A stretch of DNA of 55,333 bases from JBGAWK01 sp044227665. Its GTDB lineage: Bacteria; Bacteroidota; Bacteroidia; Chitinophagales; JADIYW01. Below are positions 1 to 8,217 of the stretch, piece by piece (positions within the stretch are counted from its first letter, which is position 1; the number at the start of each line of letters is the position of its first letter). Position numbers and translations under genes: made by a program. Location: the NCBI GenBank assembly GCA_044227665.1, contig JBGAWK010000011.1, positions 1 through 55,333 on the forward strand, in the 5' to 3' direction. A model generated the notes under the pieces. That model did not search any database. It worked only from the letters and a program-made list of their open reading frames with translations, and was not told where the DNA came from.

Positions 1-53
1 AACAATATTTGTTTTTTGTCGTAGCCAGTATTTAGGTTTTCTACTCTAAGCAT
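1..53 (-). CDS. ABC transporter ATP-binding protein, LivF-like (partial, N-terminus only)
   Basis: Seen: an ATG at 53 on the minus strand overlaps the TAA stop of the upstream ABC ATPase by one base (TAATG) and opens a frame to the window edge. The 17 visible codons read MLRVENLNTGYDKKQIL, the typical first beta strand and A-loop tyrosine of an ABC nucleotide-binding domain. Inference: it is the second ATPase (LivF type) of a branched-chain amino-acid-like importer, translationally coupled to the LivG-like gene. The Walker motifs lie outside the window, so the assignment rests on the N-terminal pattern and the coupling. Confidence 0.7.
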   Translation of the reverse strand, partial: MLRVENLNTGYDKKQIL

Positions 54-802
54 TACAAATAAGCATTTATTACGTTGTTATCATTTTTCATTTCTACTAT
101 TGAGGTATATTCACTCATTTTACCATTGTTTAAAAAGAAAATAGTATCTGCCACTTGGTTTATAAATTCGGTGTTATGTTCTATGAGCAAAATGGTTTTC
201 CCTTGTTGTTTCAAGTTATTCAAAATAATAGTGAGTTGTTCTCTAAAAACTGGATTAATTCCTGCTACTGGTTCGTCTAATAAGAGCAATTGTGCATCGT
301 TGGCTACGCAACAAGCAATGGTTAAAAACTTTTGCTGTCCATAAGAAATTTCACCGGCTAAATTGTTTTGTACTTCTATTAGGTTAAACTGATTCAATAT
401 TTTATGAATAGTTTCTTCTAATTGTTTTTCTTGTTCTTTTAACTTTTTGGTTGGAACAAATGTATTGTACCACTTATCCGATAATTTATTTTTAAAAGCT
501 AATTGAATATTCTCTTTAACTGAAAGTGTTGTAATTAATCGTAAATCTTGAAAGGTTCTACCAATGCCTGAAAGGTTTCTTTTGAATGCTGCTAACTTCG
601 TTATATCATTTTTATCTAATAATATCGTTCCATTCTGTGGCTTAATGAAGCCCGTAACGATATTAAACAAAGTGCTTTTGCCTGCACCATTTGCACCCAT
701 TAAGGCATAGATTTTACCTTGCTCTAATGACAGCGTTACATCATCTAAAATGATTTTAGACGGTGTGAAATAGAAGGATATGTTTTTAAGTTTAAAAGTC
801 AT
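53..802 (-). CDS. livG: ABC transporter ATP-binding protein, LivG-like
   Basis: A cytoplasmic ATPase subunit that would power an ABC importer. Seen: complete 249-residue nucleotide-binding domain with Walker A GANGAGKS (residues 36-43), signature SYGQQK (about 153), Walker B LLLLDEP followed by VAGINP, and the switch histidine in IEHN. The DEPVAGINP wording and the 249-residue length fit the LivG branch (branched-chain amino acid or related substrates). It is followed with a one-base overlap by a second ABC ATPase, as in livG-livF. The permeases and binding protein are not in the window, so the substrate is unknown. The gene ends about 20 bases from an imperfect hairpin, a possible recombination junction. 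Confidence 0.85.
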   Translation of the reverse strand: MTFKLKNISFYFTPSKIILDDVTLSLEQGKIYALMGANGAGKSTLFNIVTGFIKPQNGTILLDKNDITKLAAFKRNLSGIGRTFQDLRLITTLSVKENIQLAFKNKLSDKWYNTFVPTKKLKEQEKQLEETIHKILNQFNLIEVQNNLAGEISYGQQKFLTIACCVANDAQLLLLDEPVAGINPVFREQLTIILNNLKQQGKTILLIEHNTEFINQVADTIFFLNNGKMSEYTSIVEMKNDNNVINAYL

Positions 803-824
803 TGTTTATATTAGTGTTGTTTTA

Positions 825-969
825 GGGTGTCGGCCAACGGTTTGGATATTGGCGAAGTGGGGGATTAGATGCACAAATGCTCAATCTACTACAAATATTG
901 ATAGAAGTACAAATGCTGAATTTAGCACTTCTGCCCCCATTTTGCCAATACCTTGTTATCGGCTGTTCT
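825..969. repeat. Large imperfect inverted repeat (attC-like hairpin) beside the restriction module
   Basis: Seen: the arm at about 844-863 (ATATTGGCGAAGTGGGGG) is largely complementary to about 934-952 (CCCCCATTTTGCCAAT). Outer bases GGCCAAC near 832 and GTTATCGGCTG near 955 extend the pairing imperfectly. The loop of about 70 bases contains ACAAATGCT twice. The size and imperfect pairing resemble integron attC sites or other cassette-end hairpins, but the outer cores do not match the canonical RYYYAAC/GTTRRRY pair. Plus-strand open frames across it appear to be chance. No integrase lies in the window. Confidence 0.55.
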
Positions 970-986
970 TCTTTCGGTCTGTTTCA

Positions 987-1610
987 TTATTTCAAATTCT
1001 TTACTTTGTCGGCAGTAATAATTTGGTTGCTTTCAATAACTTTCACTGTTGGTGGCTCTGAAAATTGGAAAGTTTTTAGTTCTTTAATTAAGTCATTAAA
1101 TTCAGCACTTGTCGCCACAACAACATTGTCAAGTCCAATTACATCGCCACTTTTTATTTTCGCTTTTACACTTCTTGCTTCGTTTTCTTCAAGTGTTACT
1201 AAATAACTCAATGCTTTTCTGTGAACATATTTCAAAGCGATTGCTTCTAAATCTGCTTGTTTGTATCGTTCTCTTAAACTTGTTTTCGCTGAAATGCAAA
1301 TTGGTCCACGTTCTGCTGTATAAAACATTAAATCGTAAATTACATTAGGGACAAAAGCCACTTTTGCACTCAAATACAAAGGCAATAATCCTTCTCGTAC
1401 AAACAAAGTCGCTAAAATGTATTCAAATATTTTTCCGTTTAGATTGTTGTTACTTTCTTTATGATTCTTAAATGCGTTCCAATAAGTGGTTACATAATCT
1501 GTTGGATTTTTATACTTCACTTGTCTAAAATCAGGAAATAACGAATCAAAAACTATTTCAGCTTTATTGTCTTTTCCAACTGTTATTCCTAAATTATTTA
1601 ATTGATTCAT
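987..1610 (-). CDS. Probable type II restriction endonuclease
   Basis: Not recognised by name. The call rests on its position directly after a DNA cytosine methyltransferase (4-base ATGA overlap) and on a nuclease-like active site. Seen: 207 residues with no signal peptide or membrane segment. E63 (in KIFEYIL), D93 (in VIYDLMF) and S107-A-K109 (in CISAKTSLRERYKQAD) are spaced like a PD-(D/E)xK core, with Ser in place of the middle acidic residue, a known variation among restriction enzymes. Inference: it cleaves unmodified DNA at the site protected by the adjacent methylase. The recognition sequence cannot be read from the protein. The start ATG at 1610 overlaps the methylase stop, indicating coupled translation. 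Confidence 0.75.
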   Translation of the reverse strand: MNQLNNLGITVGKDNKAEIVFDSLFPDFRQVKYKNPTDYVTTYWNAFKNHKESNNNLNGKIFEYILATLFVREGLLPLYLSAKVAFVPNVIYDLMFYTAERGPICISAKTSLRERYKQADLEAIALKYVHRKALSYLVTLEENEARSVKAKIKSGDVIGLDNVVVATSAEFNDLIKELKTFQFSEPPTVKVIESNQIITADKVKNLK

Positions 1611-2869
1611 TTGTCTAAAATTTGCTCTAATATTTTAATTGCAGTAGCTTGTATTGCAGGTACGGCAACTGAGTTGCCGAACTGTTTATAAGCAGAAGCG
1701 TCAGCAACAGGTATTAAATATTTGTCTGGGAAACCTTGTAATCTTGCCCATTCTCTCGGTGTCATTTTACGAATTCCCTCTCTGTTTACTTCTCCTTTTA
1801 TATGTGTAGTAGGAGTAAAGTCAGTTATTCTATTATCTAATACTAAATTTCTTTCTCTTCCCATTCCTCCAACTACTATTGCATTAGCAATCCCTTCGTC
1901 TGCAATAATTTCGTAACCAAAACCATTTCCTTTCCCTTCGTGTCTTGCTTTGTGGTTAACCAAAGTTTGAACATATTGAGTAGATAAATAATATTTTGTT
2001 GGTACAACTTTCTTTTCTTTTATATCGGCAAATTTTACTTTTTTCTTTGTCGGTTTTGGATATTCAAAATCAATTACACCTATATCTTTCCGAAAACCTA
2101 CAATATAAATTCTCTCTCTGTTCTGAGGTACACCAAATTCTTTTGCATTTATAATTTGAGGTTCAGGAACAAAATACCCTAAATCATTTCGTAGTACATT
2201 AAGTATTGTTGCCAAAGTTTGTCCTTTGTCGTGGCTTCGTAAACCTTTTACGTTTTCAAGAAAAATCGCTTTTGGTTTGTGCTTTTTGATTATTTCAGCA
2301 ACATCAAAAAATAATGTTCCTCTTGTGTCGTCAAATCCTCCACGTTTGCCTGCAATTGAAAATGCTTGGCAAGGAAACCCTGCACATAAAACATCAAACT
2401 CTTTCGGGATGTAACTTTTTATATGTGGTTTGGTAATGTCTCCAAATGGAACTTCTCCAAAGTTTGCTTTATAAGTTCGTTGAGCATCTTTATCCCATTC
2501 ACTTGTAAAAACACATTTTCCACCAAGGTTTTGCATTGCAATTCTAAAACCTCCAATTCCTGCAAATAAATCTATGAATTTGAATTTATAATTATCAGGT
2601 GTTGGGAAGGGGACATTTTCAACTTCAAACAAAAGTTGCTGTAACGCATCTTCTGCAACCATCGAAACATTTTCGTCTTCAATTTTGTACTCAACGTAAT
2701 CCTTTAAAACTTTTAAAGCGTCTTTTTTGTAATGCTTTGAAACCCCATTGTGAATATTGTGAAGATAATGAGTCAAAACAGCCTTTCTGTCATCAGAAGG
2801 CTCTACAAGGCGAATTTGAAAACGCTTTCCGTCTAATTCGTCAATGCTAATTTGCTCTTTAAATTTCAT
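1607..2869 (-). CDS. DNA (cytosine-5-)-methyltransferase, type II modification enzyme
   Basis: Transfers a methyl group from SAM to cytosine C5 in a specific DNA site, protecting the host from the partner nuclease. Seen in order: motif I DLFAGIGG (100-107), motif IV GFPCQAF with catalytic Cys167 (164-170), motif VI ENVKG (205-209), motif VIII QNRERIYIVGF (249-259), then a short target-recognition region, motif IX RLQGFPD (376-382) and motif X GNSVAVP (398-404). Residues 1-95, before the catalytic core, form a charged extension not found in minimal Dcm-type enzymes and may be regulatory. No separate controller protein gene is present. The gene precedes the putative nuclease with a 4-base overlap. 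Confidence 0.95.
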   Translation of the reverse strand: MKFKEQISIDELDGKRFQIRLVEPSDDRKAVLTHYLHNIHNGVSKHYKKDALKVLKDYVEYKIEDENVSMVAEDALQQLLFEVENVPFPTPDNYKFKFIDLFAGIGGFRIAMQNLGGKCVFTSEWDKDAQRTYKANFGEVPFGDITKPHIKSYIPKEFDVLCAGFPCQAFSIAGKRGGFDDTRGTLFFDVAEIIKKHKPKAIFLENVKGLRSHDKGQTLATILNVLRNDLGYFVPEPQIINAKEFGVPQNRERIYIVGFRKDIGVIDFEYPKPTKKKVKFADIKEKKVVPTKYYLSTQYVQTLVNHKARHEGKGNGFGYEIIADEGIANAIVVGGMGRERNLVLDNRITDFTPTTHIKGEVNREGIRKMTPREWARLQGFPDKYLIPVADASAYKQFGNSVAVPAIQATAIKILEQILDK

Positions 2870-2959
2870 TTTTTAATGTTAAAAATTCAGTTCGCAATTT
2901 AGTCATTTTTTCGGTCAATTTCTTTATCAAACTTTTAGATTATTTGTTTGCTCAATGTT

Positions 2960-2995
2960 TGTAGGGTGTCTCACAGAATAGCCGATAACAACAAA
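2960..2995. repeat. Inverted partner repeat at the far end of the restriction module
   Basis: Seen: AGAATAGCCGATAACAA (about 2976-2992) is the reverse complement, with one mismatch, of TTGTTATCGGCTGTTCT at about 953-969. In addition TAGGGTGTC occurs in direct orientation at 823-831 and 2962-2970. The two-gene restriction module therefore lies between related end sequences. Inference: these mark insertion or recombination boundaries. Confidence 0.55.
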
Positions 2996-3217
2996 TATAG
3001 GCATTGCTTTAATATTTACAATAGTTTTTTACAAAAAATCTAGTGGTGAAATGGAGTTATTTGCTGCTTGATGGGTATAATTATCCGTATTTTTTTGTCT
3101 TTAATTTCTTAGCTTTTTATCTAATTATTATTAACAGTCTAGTGCATTTACTCAATTTTTATTCATAAGATTTTATACTATTGAATGCTACTATATGCTT
3201 TTATAAATACATAGAAT
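2996..3217. other. Intergenic stretch with no recognisable gene
   Basis: A+T-rich spacer between the end repeat of the restriction module and the 3' end of pyrD. I see no open frame with coding character, no RNA gene and no clear terminator. It may hold the promoter-distal remains of an insertion junction. Confidence 0.5.
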
Positions 3218-4228
3218 TCAATGAGATAGATTTATATCCTTTATTAAGTCAGGGCCTTTGTAAATAAAGCCTGTATATAATTGGACTAGAGATGCGCCGG
3301 CATCCAATTTTTCTCTGGCATCTGCAGCAGTCATAATGCCCCCTACCGCTATCACTGGCACTTTCGTGTGCTCGCATAAGTAACGAACTACTTCTGTACT
3401 TCTTTTCGACAGAGGCTTCCCACTCAGGCCTCCTGCGCCCAGGGCTTCTACTTCTGCTTGTGGCGTGCTAAGGCCCTCTCGAGATATAGTAGTATTGGTA
3501 GCCACAAGACCATCTAAGGAAAGTGCATTGGTTATTTCTACAATGTCGTCCAGTTGCTCATCTGTAAGATCCGGCGCTATTTTTAGCAATATAGGCTTAG
3601 ATACTGCCTTCTGTGTTCTGCGCTCCTGTAAGGCTTGCAATATCTCCATCAGCGGTGCTTTGTCCTGCAAGGCTCTCAGTCCGGGCGTATTGGGAGAACT
3701 TACATTTACTACAAAATAATCTACAACATCATAAAGTGCATCTAAGCATCGTAGGTAGTCATTTACAGCATCTTCATTAGCTGTGACCTTATTCTTGCCG
3801 ATATTGCCGCCTATGATAATCTTAGTTTTTCTTTTTTTCAAACGTTCTGCAATGACTTCTGCACCATCATTATTGAATCCCATCCTATTGATAAGTGCCT
3901 TATCTTTTGGCAATCTGAATAGTCTAGGTTTATCATTACCGGGCTGAGCTAGTGGTGTAACAGTGCCTATTTCTACAAATGCAAATCCTAATGCACCCAA
4001 GGTATCTACCGCTTCGGCATTTTTATCCAGTCCTGCAGCAAGACCCACCCGATGAGGAAAATCTATACCCCAAAGGTGGATGGGATTTTGTCTTTTTTTT
4101 ATGTAAAAAAGATTTAGCAGCCCAAGGATAAGCCTACATTTCGAAAGCCATGAAAGGATACACATGGTTATATGGTGTGCCTTCTCGGCGTCCAATCGAA
4201 ACAATATGATACGAATAATTCTATACAT
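3218..4228 (-). CDS. pyrD: Dihydroorotate dehydrogenase (quinone), class 2
   Basis: Oxidises dihydroorotate to orotate in pyrimidine synthesis, passing electrons through FMN to membrane quinone. Seen: an N-terminal hydrophobic helix (MYRIIRIILFRLDAEKAHH) typical of the membrane-docking class 2 enzymes, RVGLAAGLDKNAEA and NRMGFNN for FMN and substrate, NVSSPNTPGLR with the catalytic serine, ATNTTISREG, and the phosphate-binding GGLSGKPL and AVGGI. I chose the ATG at 4228. Two in-frame starts 3 and 24 bases further upstream add residues not expected in the family. It is divergent from rarA with about 50 bases between starts. Confidence 0.93.
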   Translation of the reverse strand: MYRIIRIILFRLDAEKAHHITMCILSWLSKCRLILGLLNLFYIKKRQNPIHLWGIDFPHRVGLAAGLDKNAEAVDTLGALGFAFVEIGTVTPLAQPGNDKPRLFRLPKDKALINRMGFNNDGAEVIAERLKKRKTKIIIGGNIGKNKVTANEDAVNDYLRCLDALYDVVDYFVVNVSSPNTPGLRALQDKAPLMEILQALQERRTQKAVSKPILLKIAPDLTDEQLDDIVEITNALSLDGLVATNTTISREGLSTPQAEVEALGAGGLSGKPLSKRSTEVVRYLCEHTKVPVIAVGGIMTAADAREKLDAGASLVQLYTGFIYKGPDLIKDINLSH

Positions 4229-4279
4229 CATCGAAACTACAAGATACGACATTCTCGGCTATGTTGCTATCTTTATGCT

Positions 4280-5557
4280 GTGGCAGAGATTATCAAACCT
4301 TTATCAGAACGTATGCGCCCCAAAACGATTGACGAAGTCTTGGGACAAGCCCATCTACTGGGTGAAGGAAAGCCCCTGCGCAGGATGGTAGAGCAAAAAC
4401 AGTTGCGTTCTATGCTATTTTGGGGTCCTCCGGGTGTGGGCAAAACTACCCTTGCGATGATACTGTCCCAAGCCGTAGGCTTACCTTTTGAACAAATCAG
4501 TGCTATAAGTGCAGGTGTAAAAGATATAAAGTCCATTATAGAACAGACAAAAATGTTTGGCACTACTGTACTATTTATTGATGAAATTCACAGATTCAAC
4601 AAATCTCAGCAGGATGCTCTATTGGGGGCAGTGGAAAGTGGGCAAATCATTCTTTTGGGTGCTACTACCGAAAATCCTTCCTTTGAGGTGAATGCTGCCC
4701 TACTGTCACGATGTCAGGTCTATACCTTGGATATATTGAATGAAGATGAATGTGCTATACTTATTCAACGTTCTATTGCCGAAGATACAATCCTTTGTAC
4801 TAAGCATTTTGAGATAGAAAGTCTTCGGGCATTGTACTATTACAGTGGTGGCGATGCTCGCAAGATGCTTAATATCCTAGAATTGAACTATGAAAACAGC
4901 AGCAATGCTACTGTACTCATAAACGATAAAATAGTGTCGGATATCTTACAAAAAAATATTGCACGTTATGACAAAAATGGGGAACAACATTATGATATAA
5001 TTTCTGCATTTATAAAATCTATGCGGGGTTCTGACCCCAATGCTGCCATATATTGGCTGGCACGTATGCTACATGGCGGTGAAGATCCCCTATTTATTGC
5101 TAGGCGTATGCTTATTTTGGCTTCTGAAGATATAGGTAATGCCAACCCTAATGCGCTATTGCTGGCACAGGCATGTATGCAAGCTTGTCAGCAAATAGGG
5201 ATGCCTGAATGTAGAATCATACTCAGCCAAACGGTCATATACTTGGCGACATCTCCTAAAAGCAATAGTGCTTATCTTGCCATAGGGGAGGCTATGGCTC
5301 TGGCACAAAAGACAGCACATCTTCCCGTTCCACTACATATCAGAAATGCGCCTACGACCTTAATGAAGCAAATAGGTTATGGCAAAGATTATAAATACGC
5401 CCATGACTATGAGAATAATTTCGTTTATCAGGATTTTATGCCACAAGGATTAGAAAATGTAATCCTTTATCATCCTGCCCATAATAGTAAAGAACAGGAG
5501 ATATATAGGTTTCTGAAAGAAAGATGGGATAAATATAGAAAAGCTACTGATCTTTAA
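4280..5557 (+). CDS. rarA: Replication-associated recombination protein A (AAA+ ATPase)
   Basis: MgsA/RarA family clamp-loader-like ATPase acting at stalled replication forks. Seen: Walker A GPPGVGKT (49-56), Walker B LFIDEIHRFNKSQQDALL, sensor 1 GATTENPSFEVNAALLSRC, sensor 2 GGDARKMLNILE, and the C-terminal tetramerisation region containing SEDIGNANP and YLATSPKSN. The frame is open to 4172, but the upstream residues are unlike the family. A GTG at 4280 gives MAEIIKPLSERMRP, the usual N-terminus, and a length of 425 residues. No strong ribosome site is visible. The 3' end overlaps the convergent S4 gene by 14 bases. Confidence 0.92.
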   Translation: MAEIIKPLSERMRPKTIDEVLGQAHLLGEGKPLRRMVEQKQLRSMLFWGPPGVGKTTLAMILSQAVGLPFEQISAISAGVKDIKSIIEQTKMFGTTVLFIDEIHRFNKSQQDALLGAVESGQIILLGATTENPSFEVNAALLSRCQVYTLDILNEDECAILIQRSIAEDTILCTKHFEIESLRALYYYSGGDARKMLNILELNYENSSNATVLINDKIVSDILQKNIARYDKNGEQHYDIISAFIKSMRGSDPNAAIYWLARMLHGGEDPLFIARRMLILASEDIGNANPNALLLAQACMQACQQIGMPECRIILSQTVIYLATSPKSNSAYLAIGEAMALAQKTAHLPVPLHIRNAPTTLMKQIGYGKDYKYAHDYENNFVYQDFMPQGLENVILYHPAHNSKEQEIYRFLKERWDKYRKATDL

Positions 5558-5927
5558 ATTTATCTATATCTCTGCGTTCCTTTTTGGTAGGTCGCCCTAC
5601 TCCCCTATCTCTTTTCTCATAGGAGTAAAAAGCAGATGGCATACCGTCTATAATTTTGGGAGGACTTTTGTCTTCATAACAAGTAGCAGCAATAGGGGCA
5701 CCCACCCTCTTTTCTATAGTATGCAAAACTAAGTAAATAGATATTTCTCCTGCCCCTCTATTAATATGAATTTCATGACCAGAGTGAACCATAAATGCGG
5801 GTTTTACACTATTGCCATTGACTTTTACGCGTCCCGACTGACAGGCTTCTGATGCCAAACCCCTCGTCTTATAAAGCCTTACAGCCCATAGCCATTTGTC
5901 AATTCTGGTTTTTACGATAGAATCCAT
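5544..5927 (-). CDS. hslR: RNA-binding S4 domain protein, Hsp15-like
   Basis: Small cytoplasmic RNA-binding protein. In the Hsp15 family it binds 50S subunits carrying stranded nascent chains. Seen: S4 fold at residues 8-55 (TRIDKWLWAVRLYKTRGLASEAC, then GRVKVNG) followed by a strand-rich region and a basic tail GVGRPTKKERRDI that is characteristic of Hsp15. Length 127 fits the family. It is convergent with rarA with a 14-base overlap of coding ends. An exact TATATTTG box lies 46 bases upstream on the minus strand. The stress role is inferred from the family. Confidence 0.85.
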   Translation of the reverse strand: MDSIVKTRIDKWLWAVRLYKTRGLASEACQSGRVKVNGNSVKPAFMVHSGHEIHINRGAGEISIYLVLHTIEKRVGAPIAATCYEDKSPPKIIDGMPSAFYSYEKRDRGVGRPTKKERRDIDKFKDQ

Positions 5928-5973
5928 ATTTTAGAAAAAAATATTCAATGGTACAAATTTTGTAATTTTACTG

Positions 5974-5981
5974 CAAATATA
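5974..5981 (-). promoter_or_regulatory. Candidate Bacteroidota -7 box upstream of the S4 protein gene
   Basis: Minus-strand TATATTTG, an exact match to the TAnnTTTG consensus of the phylum's primary sigma factor, about 46 bases before the ATG at 5927. No convincing -33 TTTG at the expected distance. It overlaps the start of the divergent gene. Confidence 0.35.
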
Positions 5982-6454
5982 TGCTAATGACCAAAAATAT
6001 GACCCTTATTGCATCTTTATCCTGTATCATGTTCCTACATTGCAATCATCCTTGCAAGACTGGATGCAGCAATAAAAATGAAATGGTGAAGACTGAAGAT
6101 ATATTACCTATGGCTACAGATACGGCTATGGCTGCGCCTACACCTATAGGGGACTGGGTACTCATACGTTATATATGCTGTGGACGTACTACATCTACTC
6201 AAAAATATAATGCAAATGACAATATGATAACCATGCATTTAGGAGAGGATATGAAGTTTTCATCATTTGACAAATTAAATTCCTCAGGAAAAAAAGCTGG
6301 AAATTACTCCTATAATGAAAAAGGTGAATTAGGTCAAACGCTCCAATTAGGGAATGACAGTCCTGCTATGATGTATATGCAAAGTAACGATACTTTAGTA
6401 CTAAGTTGGGGATATATGGACTTACAAACAGAAGTGTATTTACGCAAGAAATAA
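5981..6454 (+). CDS. Hypothetical secreted or lipid-anchored protein
   Basis: Not recognised. Seen: 157 residues with a short hydrophobic N-terminus (MTLIASLSCIMFLHC) containing two cysteines that could serve as lipidation sites, though neither has an ideal lipobox. A Cys-rich, Met- and Thr-rich linker follows, then a small beta-strand-rich domain (from GDWVLIRYICCG to LVLSWGYMDLQTEVYL) resembling the small beta-barrel lipoproteins common in this phylum. In-frame alternative starts at 5987 and 5999 cannot be excluded. It ends directly against the convergent SDR gene (no gap). Probable envelope location is inferred. Confidence 0.6.
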   Translation: MLMTKNMTLIASLSCIMFLHCNHPCKTGCSNKNEMVKTEDILPMATDTAMAAPTPIGDWVLIRYICCGRTTSTQKYNANDNMITMHLGEDMKFSSFDKLNSSGKKAGNYSYNEKGELGQTLQLGNDSPAMMYMQSNDTLVLSWGYMDLQTEVYLRKK

Positions 6455-7279
6455 TCAGACTTCGCCAAATAGTTGACGCATAATGGTATGTGCCACCTGC
6501 GTATAGTTCACGGGTGCTAACCTTGCTAATCCATCCATAAAGTCTGCTTCATAGCCTATCATGATACGCTTTTTGTGCGCCGCTATACCTTTGAGGATGA
6601 CCAAGGCAGCATCTTTGGCACTCACACGAGTAGCTTTATCAAAGCGCTGACGAGTGGTCTCTACCTTATTATTATCCGCATAATGGATGGCATTGTTGTA
6701 AATATTTGTTTGGATGCCTCCGGGATGAATACAGGTAACGGTAAGGTTTTTGTGGTCTATCATTTCCATACGCAGTGCCTCAGTAAAACCCCTAACAGCA
6801 AATTTTGTAGTACAATAAGGTATCTGCTTGGCAATACCCATCAAACCAAAAATGCTGGAAGTATTGCTAATATTTGCATCCGGACGAGTAAGTAAATGTT
6901 CTAATAGCAATTGTGTATGATATATCACGCCCCAAAGGTTGACATCTACAATCTTCTTAAAGTCTTCCATTTTCACCTCTCCTAAGGGTATAGTACCCAT
7001 AGCAAATCCGGCATTATTGATGAGTATGTCTATATGTCCCAAATCCTGTAAAGATTGTTGCACATATTTATTTACATGCTCATAATTTCCGACATCATAA
7101 TTATAAGTAAAACATACAGACTCAGGCGACAACATAGCCTTCGTGGTGGCTAGCGTTTCTTCATTCCAGTCTGTAATTGCGAGCTTGGCACCATAATTTG
7201 ACAATAATATAGCCATTTCTCTGCCCATACCAGAGCCTGCCCCTGTGAGAAACACATGTTTATCCTTAAAGAATTTCAT
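6455..7279 (-). CDS. Short-chain dehydrogenase/reductase
   Basis: NAD(P)-dependent oxidoreductase of the classical SDR fold; substrate unknown. Seen: cofactor motif TGAGSGMG (12-19), NNAG (88-91), catalytic serine region SNTSSIFG (138-145), and YCTTK with Tyr155 and Lys159. Asp37 after the second strand suggests a preference for NAD. The C-terminal part (HPGGIQTNIYNNA and a tail of about 70 residues) resembles SDRs acting on lipids or fatty alcohols. It lies five bases downstream of the metal-dependent hydrolase-like gene, so the two are probably cotranscribed. Confidence 0.88.
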   Translation of the reverse strand: MKFFKDKHVFLTGAGSGMGREMAILLSNYGAKLAITDWNEETLATTKAMLSPESVCFTYNYDVGNYEHVNKYVQQSLQDLGHIDILINNAGFAMGTIPLGEVKMEDFKKIVDVNLWGVIYHTQLLLEHLLTRPDANISNTSSIFGLMGIAKQIPYCTTKFAVRGFTEALRMEMIDHKNLTVTCIHPGGIQTNIYNNAIHYADNNKVETTRQRFDKATRVSAKDAALVILKGIAAHKKRIMIGYEADFMDGLARLAPVNYTQVAHTIMRQLFGEV

Positions 7280-7284
7280 ATTTC

Positions 7285-8121
7285 CTAGAGTCCATTAGCC
7301 TCAAGATACTCTTTTGCCAAATGATAGTTGTCAATTTGGTCAGGGTGAAAATCCGGTTTGTAGTATTTAAAATACGACTTCATCAATCCTTTGCCCGGCC
7401 CACTTCCAAAGCCTAGCATGAAATTCAATAAATGCTTAGGCATAGTCTTAATATCTAATTCCTTATCTTGAGACAAAAACATCACAGTGCCAACAAAATT
7501 ATAGGACCATAATGCCCACGATGCCAGTAACATTCCGGTTATTCGCAAGACATAGCTGTCATCAATTTCTTTCAATACATTAAAAGGCAATGATTTATGT
7601 TCTATCTCTTCAGCAGCATGCCAAAGCATCAATTTCTTCATATCTTCAGGTAAGTCGTCATATCGGGATATGTCTTCAAATGATGACGCTGCTAGAATTG
7701 CCGTAAAATGTTCCGCAGCTACAGTAGCAGACAAGGCTATCTTCTCACCGACATCCCCCATATTTTTCAAAGCATTTTTCTCTATAGTACCGTATAAGCT
7801 CTTGGTATAAAAATTTACAAATCTATCTACATCAAATCCTTGCTGTTCCAAAATTTTCCAAAATTTTTGGTGTTCCTTATAATGAGTGCCTTCTTGTCCA
7901 CAGAAATTATCTATCTGCTTGCGCAATTCAGCATCTTGAATTTTGTCCTTATAGCGTTGTACACTCCTGATAAAAAATTTCTCTCCATCGGGAAATATGC
8001 AGTGAAAAGCATTTTGGAAATGTGTGGCAATAGGATTCTCTTTGAACCAATGTGTAGGAGTGCCTTCAAAGTTAAAATTTACCCTTCGTACTTTAAGATT
8101 TTTAACGGCAGTAGCTGTCAT
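7285..8121 (-). CDS. Predicted metal-dependent hydrolase family protein (ferritin-like di-iron candidate)
   Basis: Resembles the COG3687/PF10118 family of predicted metal-dependent hydrolases, often found beside SDRs. Seen: the opening RRVNFNFEGTPTHWFKENP is typical. Potential metal ligands occur in helices as GQEGTHYKEH (E77, H80, H84), AAEHF (E137, H138) and HAAEEIEHK (H168, E171 or E172, E174, H175), an E/H spacing like ferritin-type di-iron enzymes. A hydrophobic stretch (residues 192-216) may touch the membrane. The first gene of a two-gene operon with the SDR. The reaction is unknown; lipid or fatty-acid oxidation is a guess from the neighbour. Confidence 0.78.
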   Translation of the reverse strand: MTATAVKNLKVRRVNFNFEGTPTHWFKENPIATHFQNAFHCIFPDGEKFFIRSVQRYKDKIQDAELRKQIDNFCGQEGTHYKEHQKFWKILEQQGFDVDRFVNFYTKSLYGTIEKNALKNMGDVGEKIALSATVAAEHFTAILAASSFEDISRYDDLPEDMKKLMLWHAAEEIEHKSLPFNVLKEIDDSYVLRITGMLLASWALWSYNFVGTVMFLSQDKELDIKTMPKHLLNFMLGFGSGPGKGLMKSYFKYYKPDFHPDQIDNYHLAKEYLEANGL

Positions 8122-8217
8122 GACTTCTTATTTTTATCAATATTACATAAGATTTCAGGAAGTGCTTATTGATTTAAGTTATTATTTTTATTTTTATAGA
8201 TACCTTTACAAAAAAAT

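Noticed and set aside
825..969. Canonical integron attC site
   Set aside because: The outer core sequences do not fit RYYYAAC and GTTRRRY, and no integrase or further cassettes are present. Kept only as attC-like.
780..1206. Two plus-strand open frames across the hairpin region
   Set aside because: They overlap the nuclease gene on the other strand, have no family resemblance, and part of their length is the inverted repeat.
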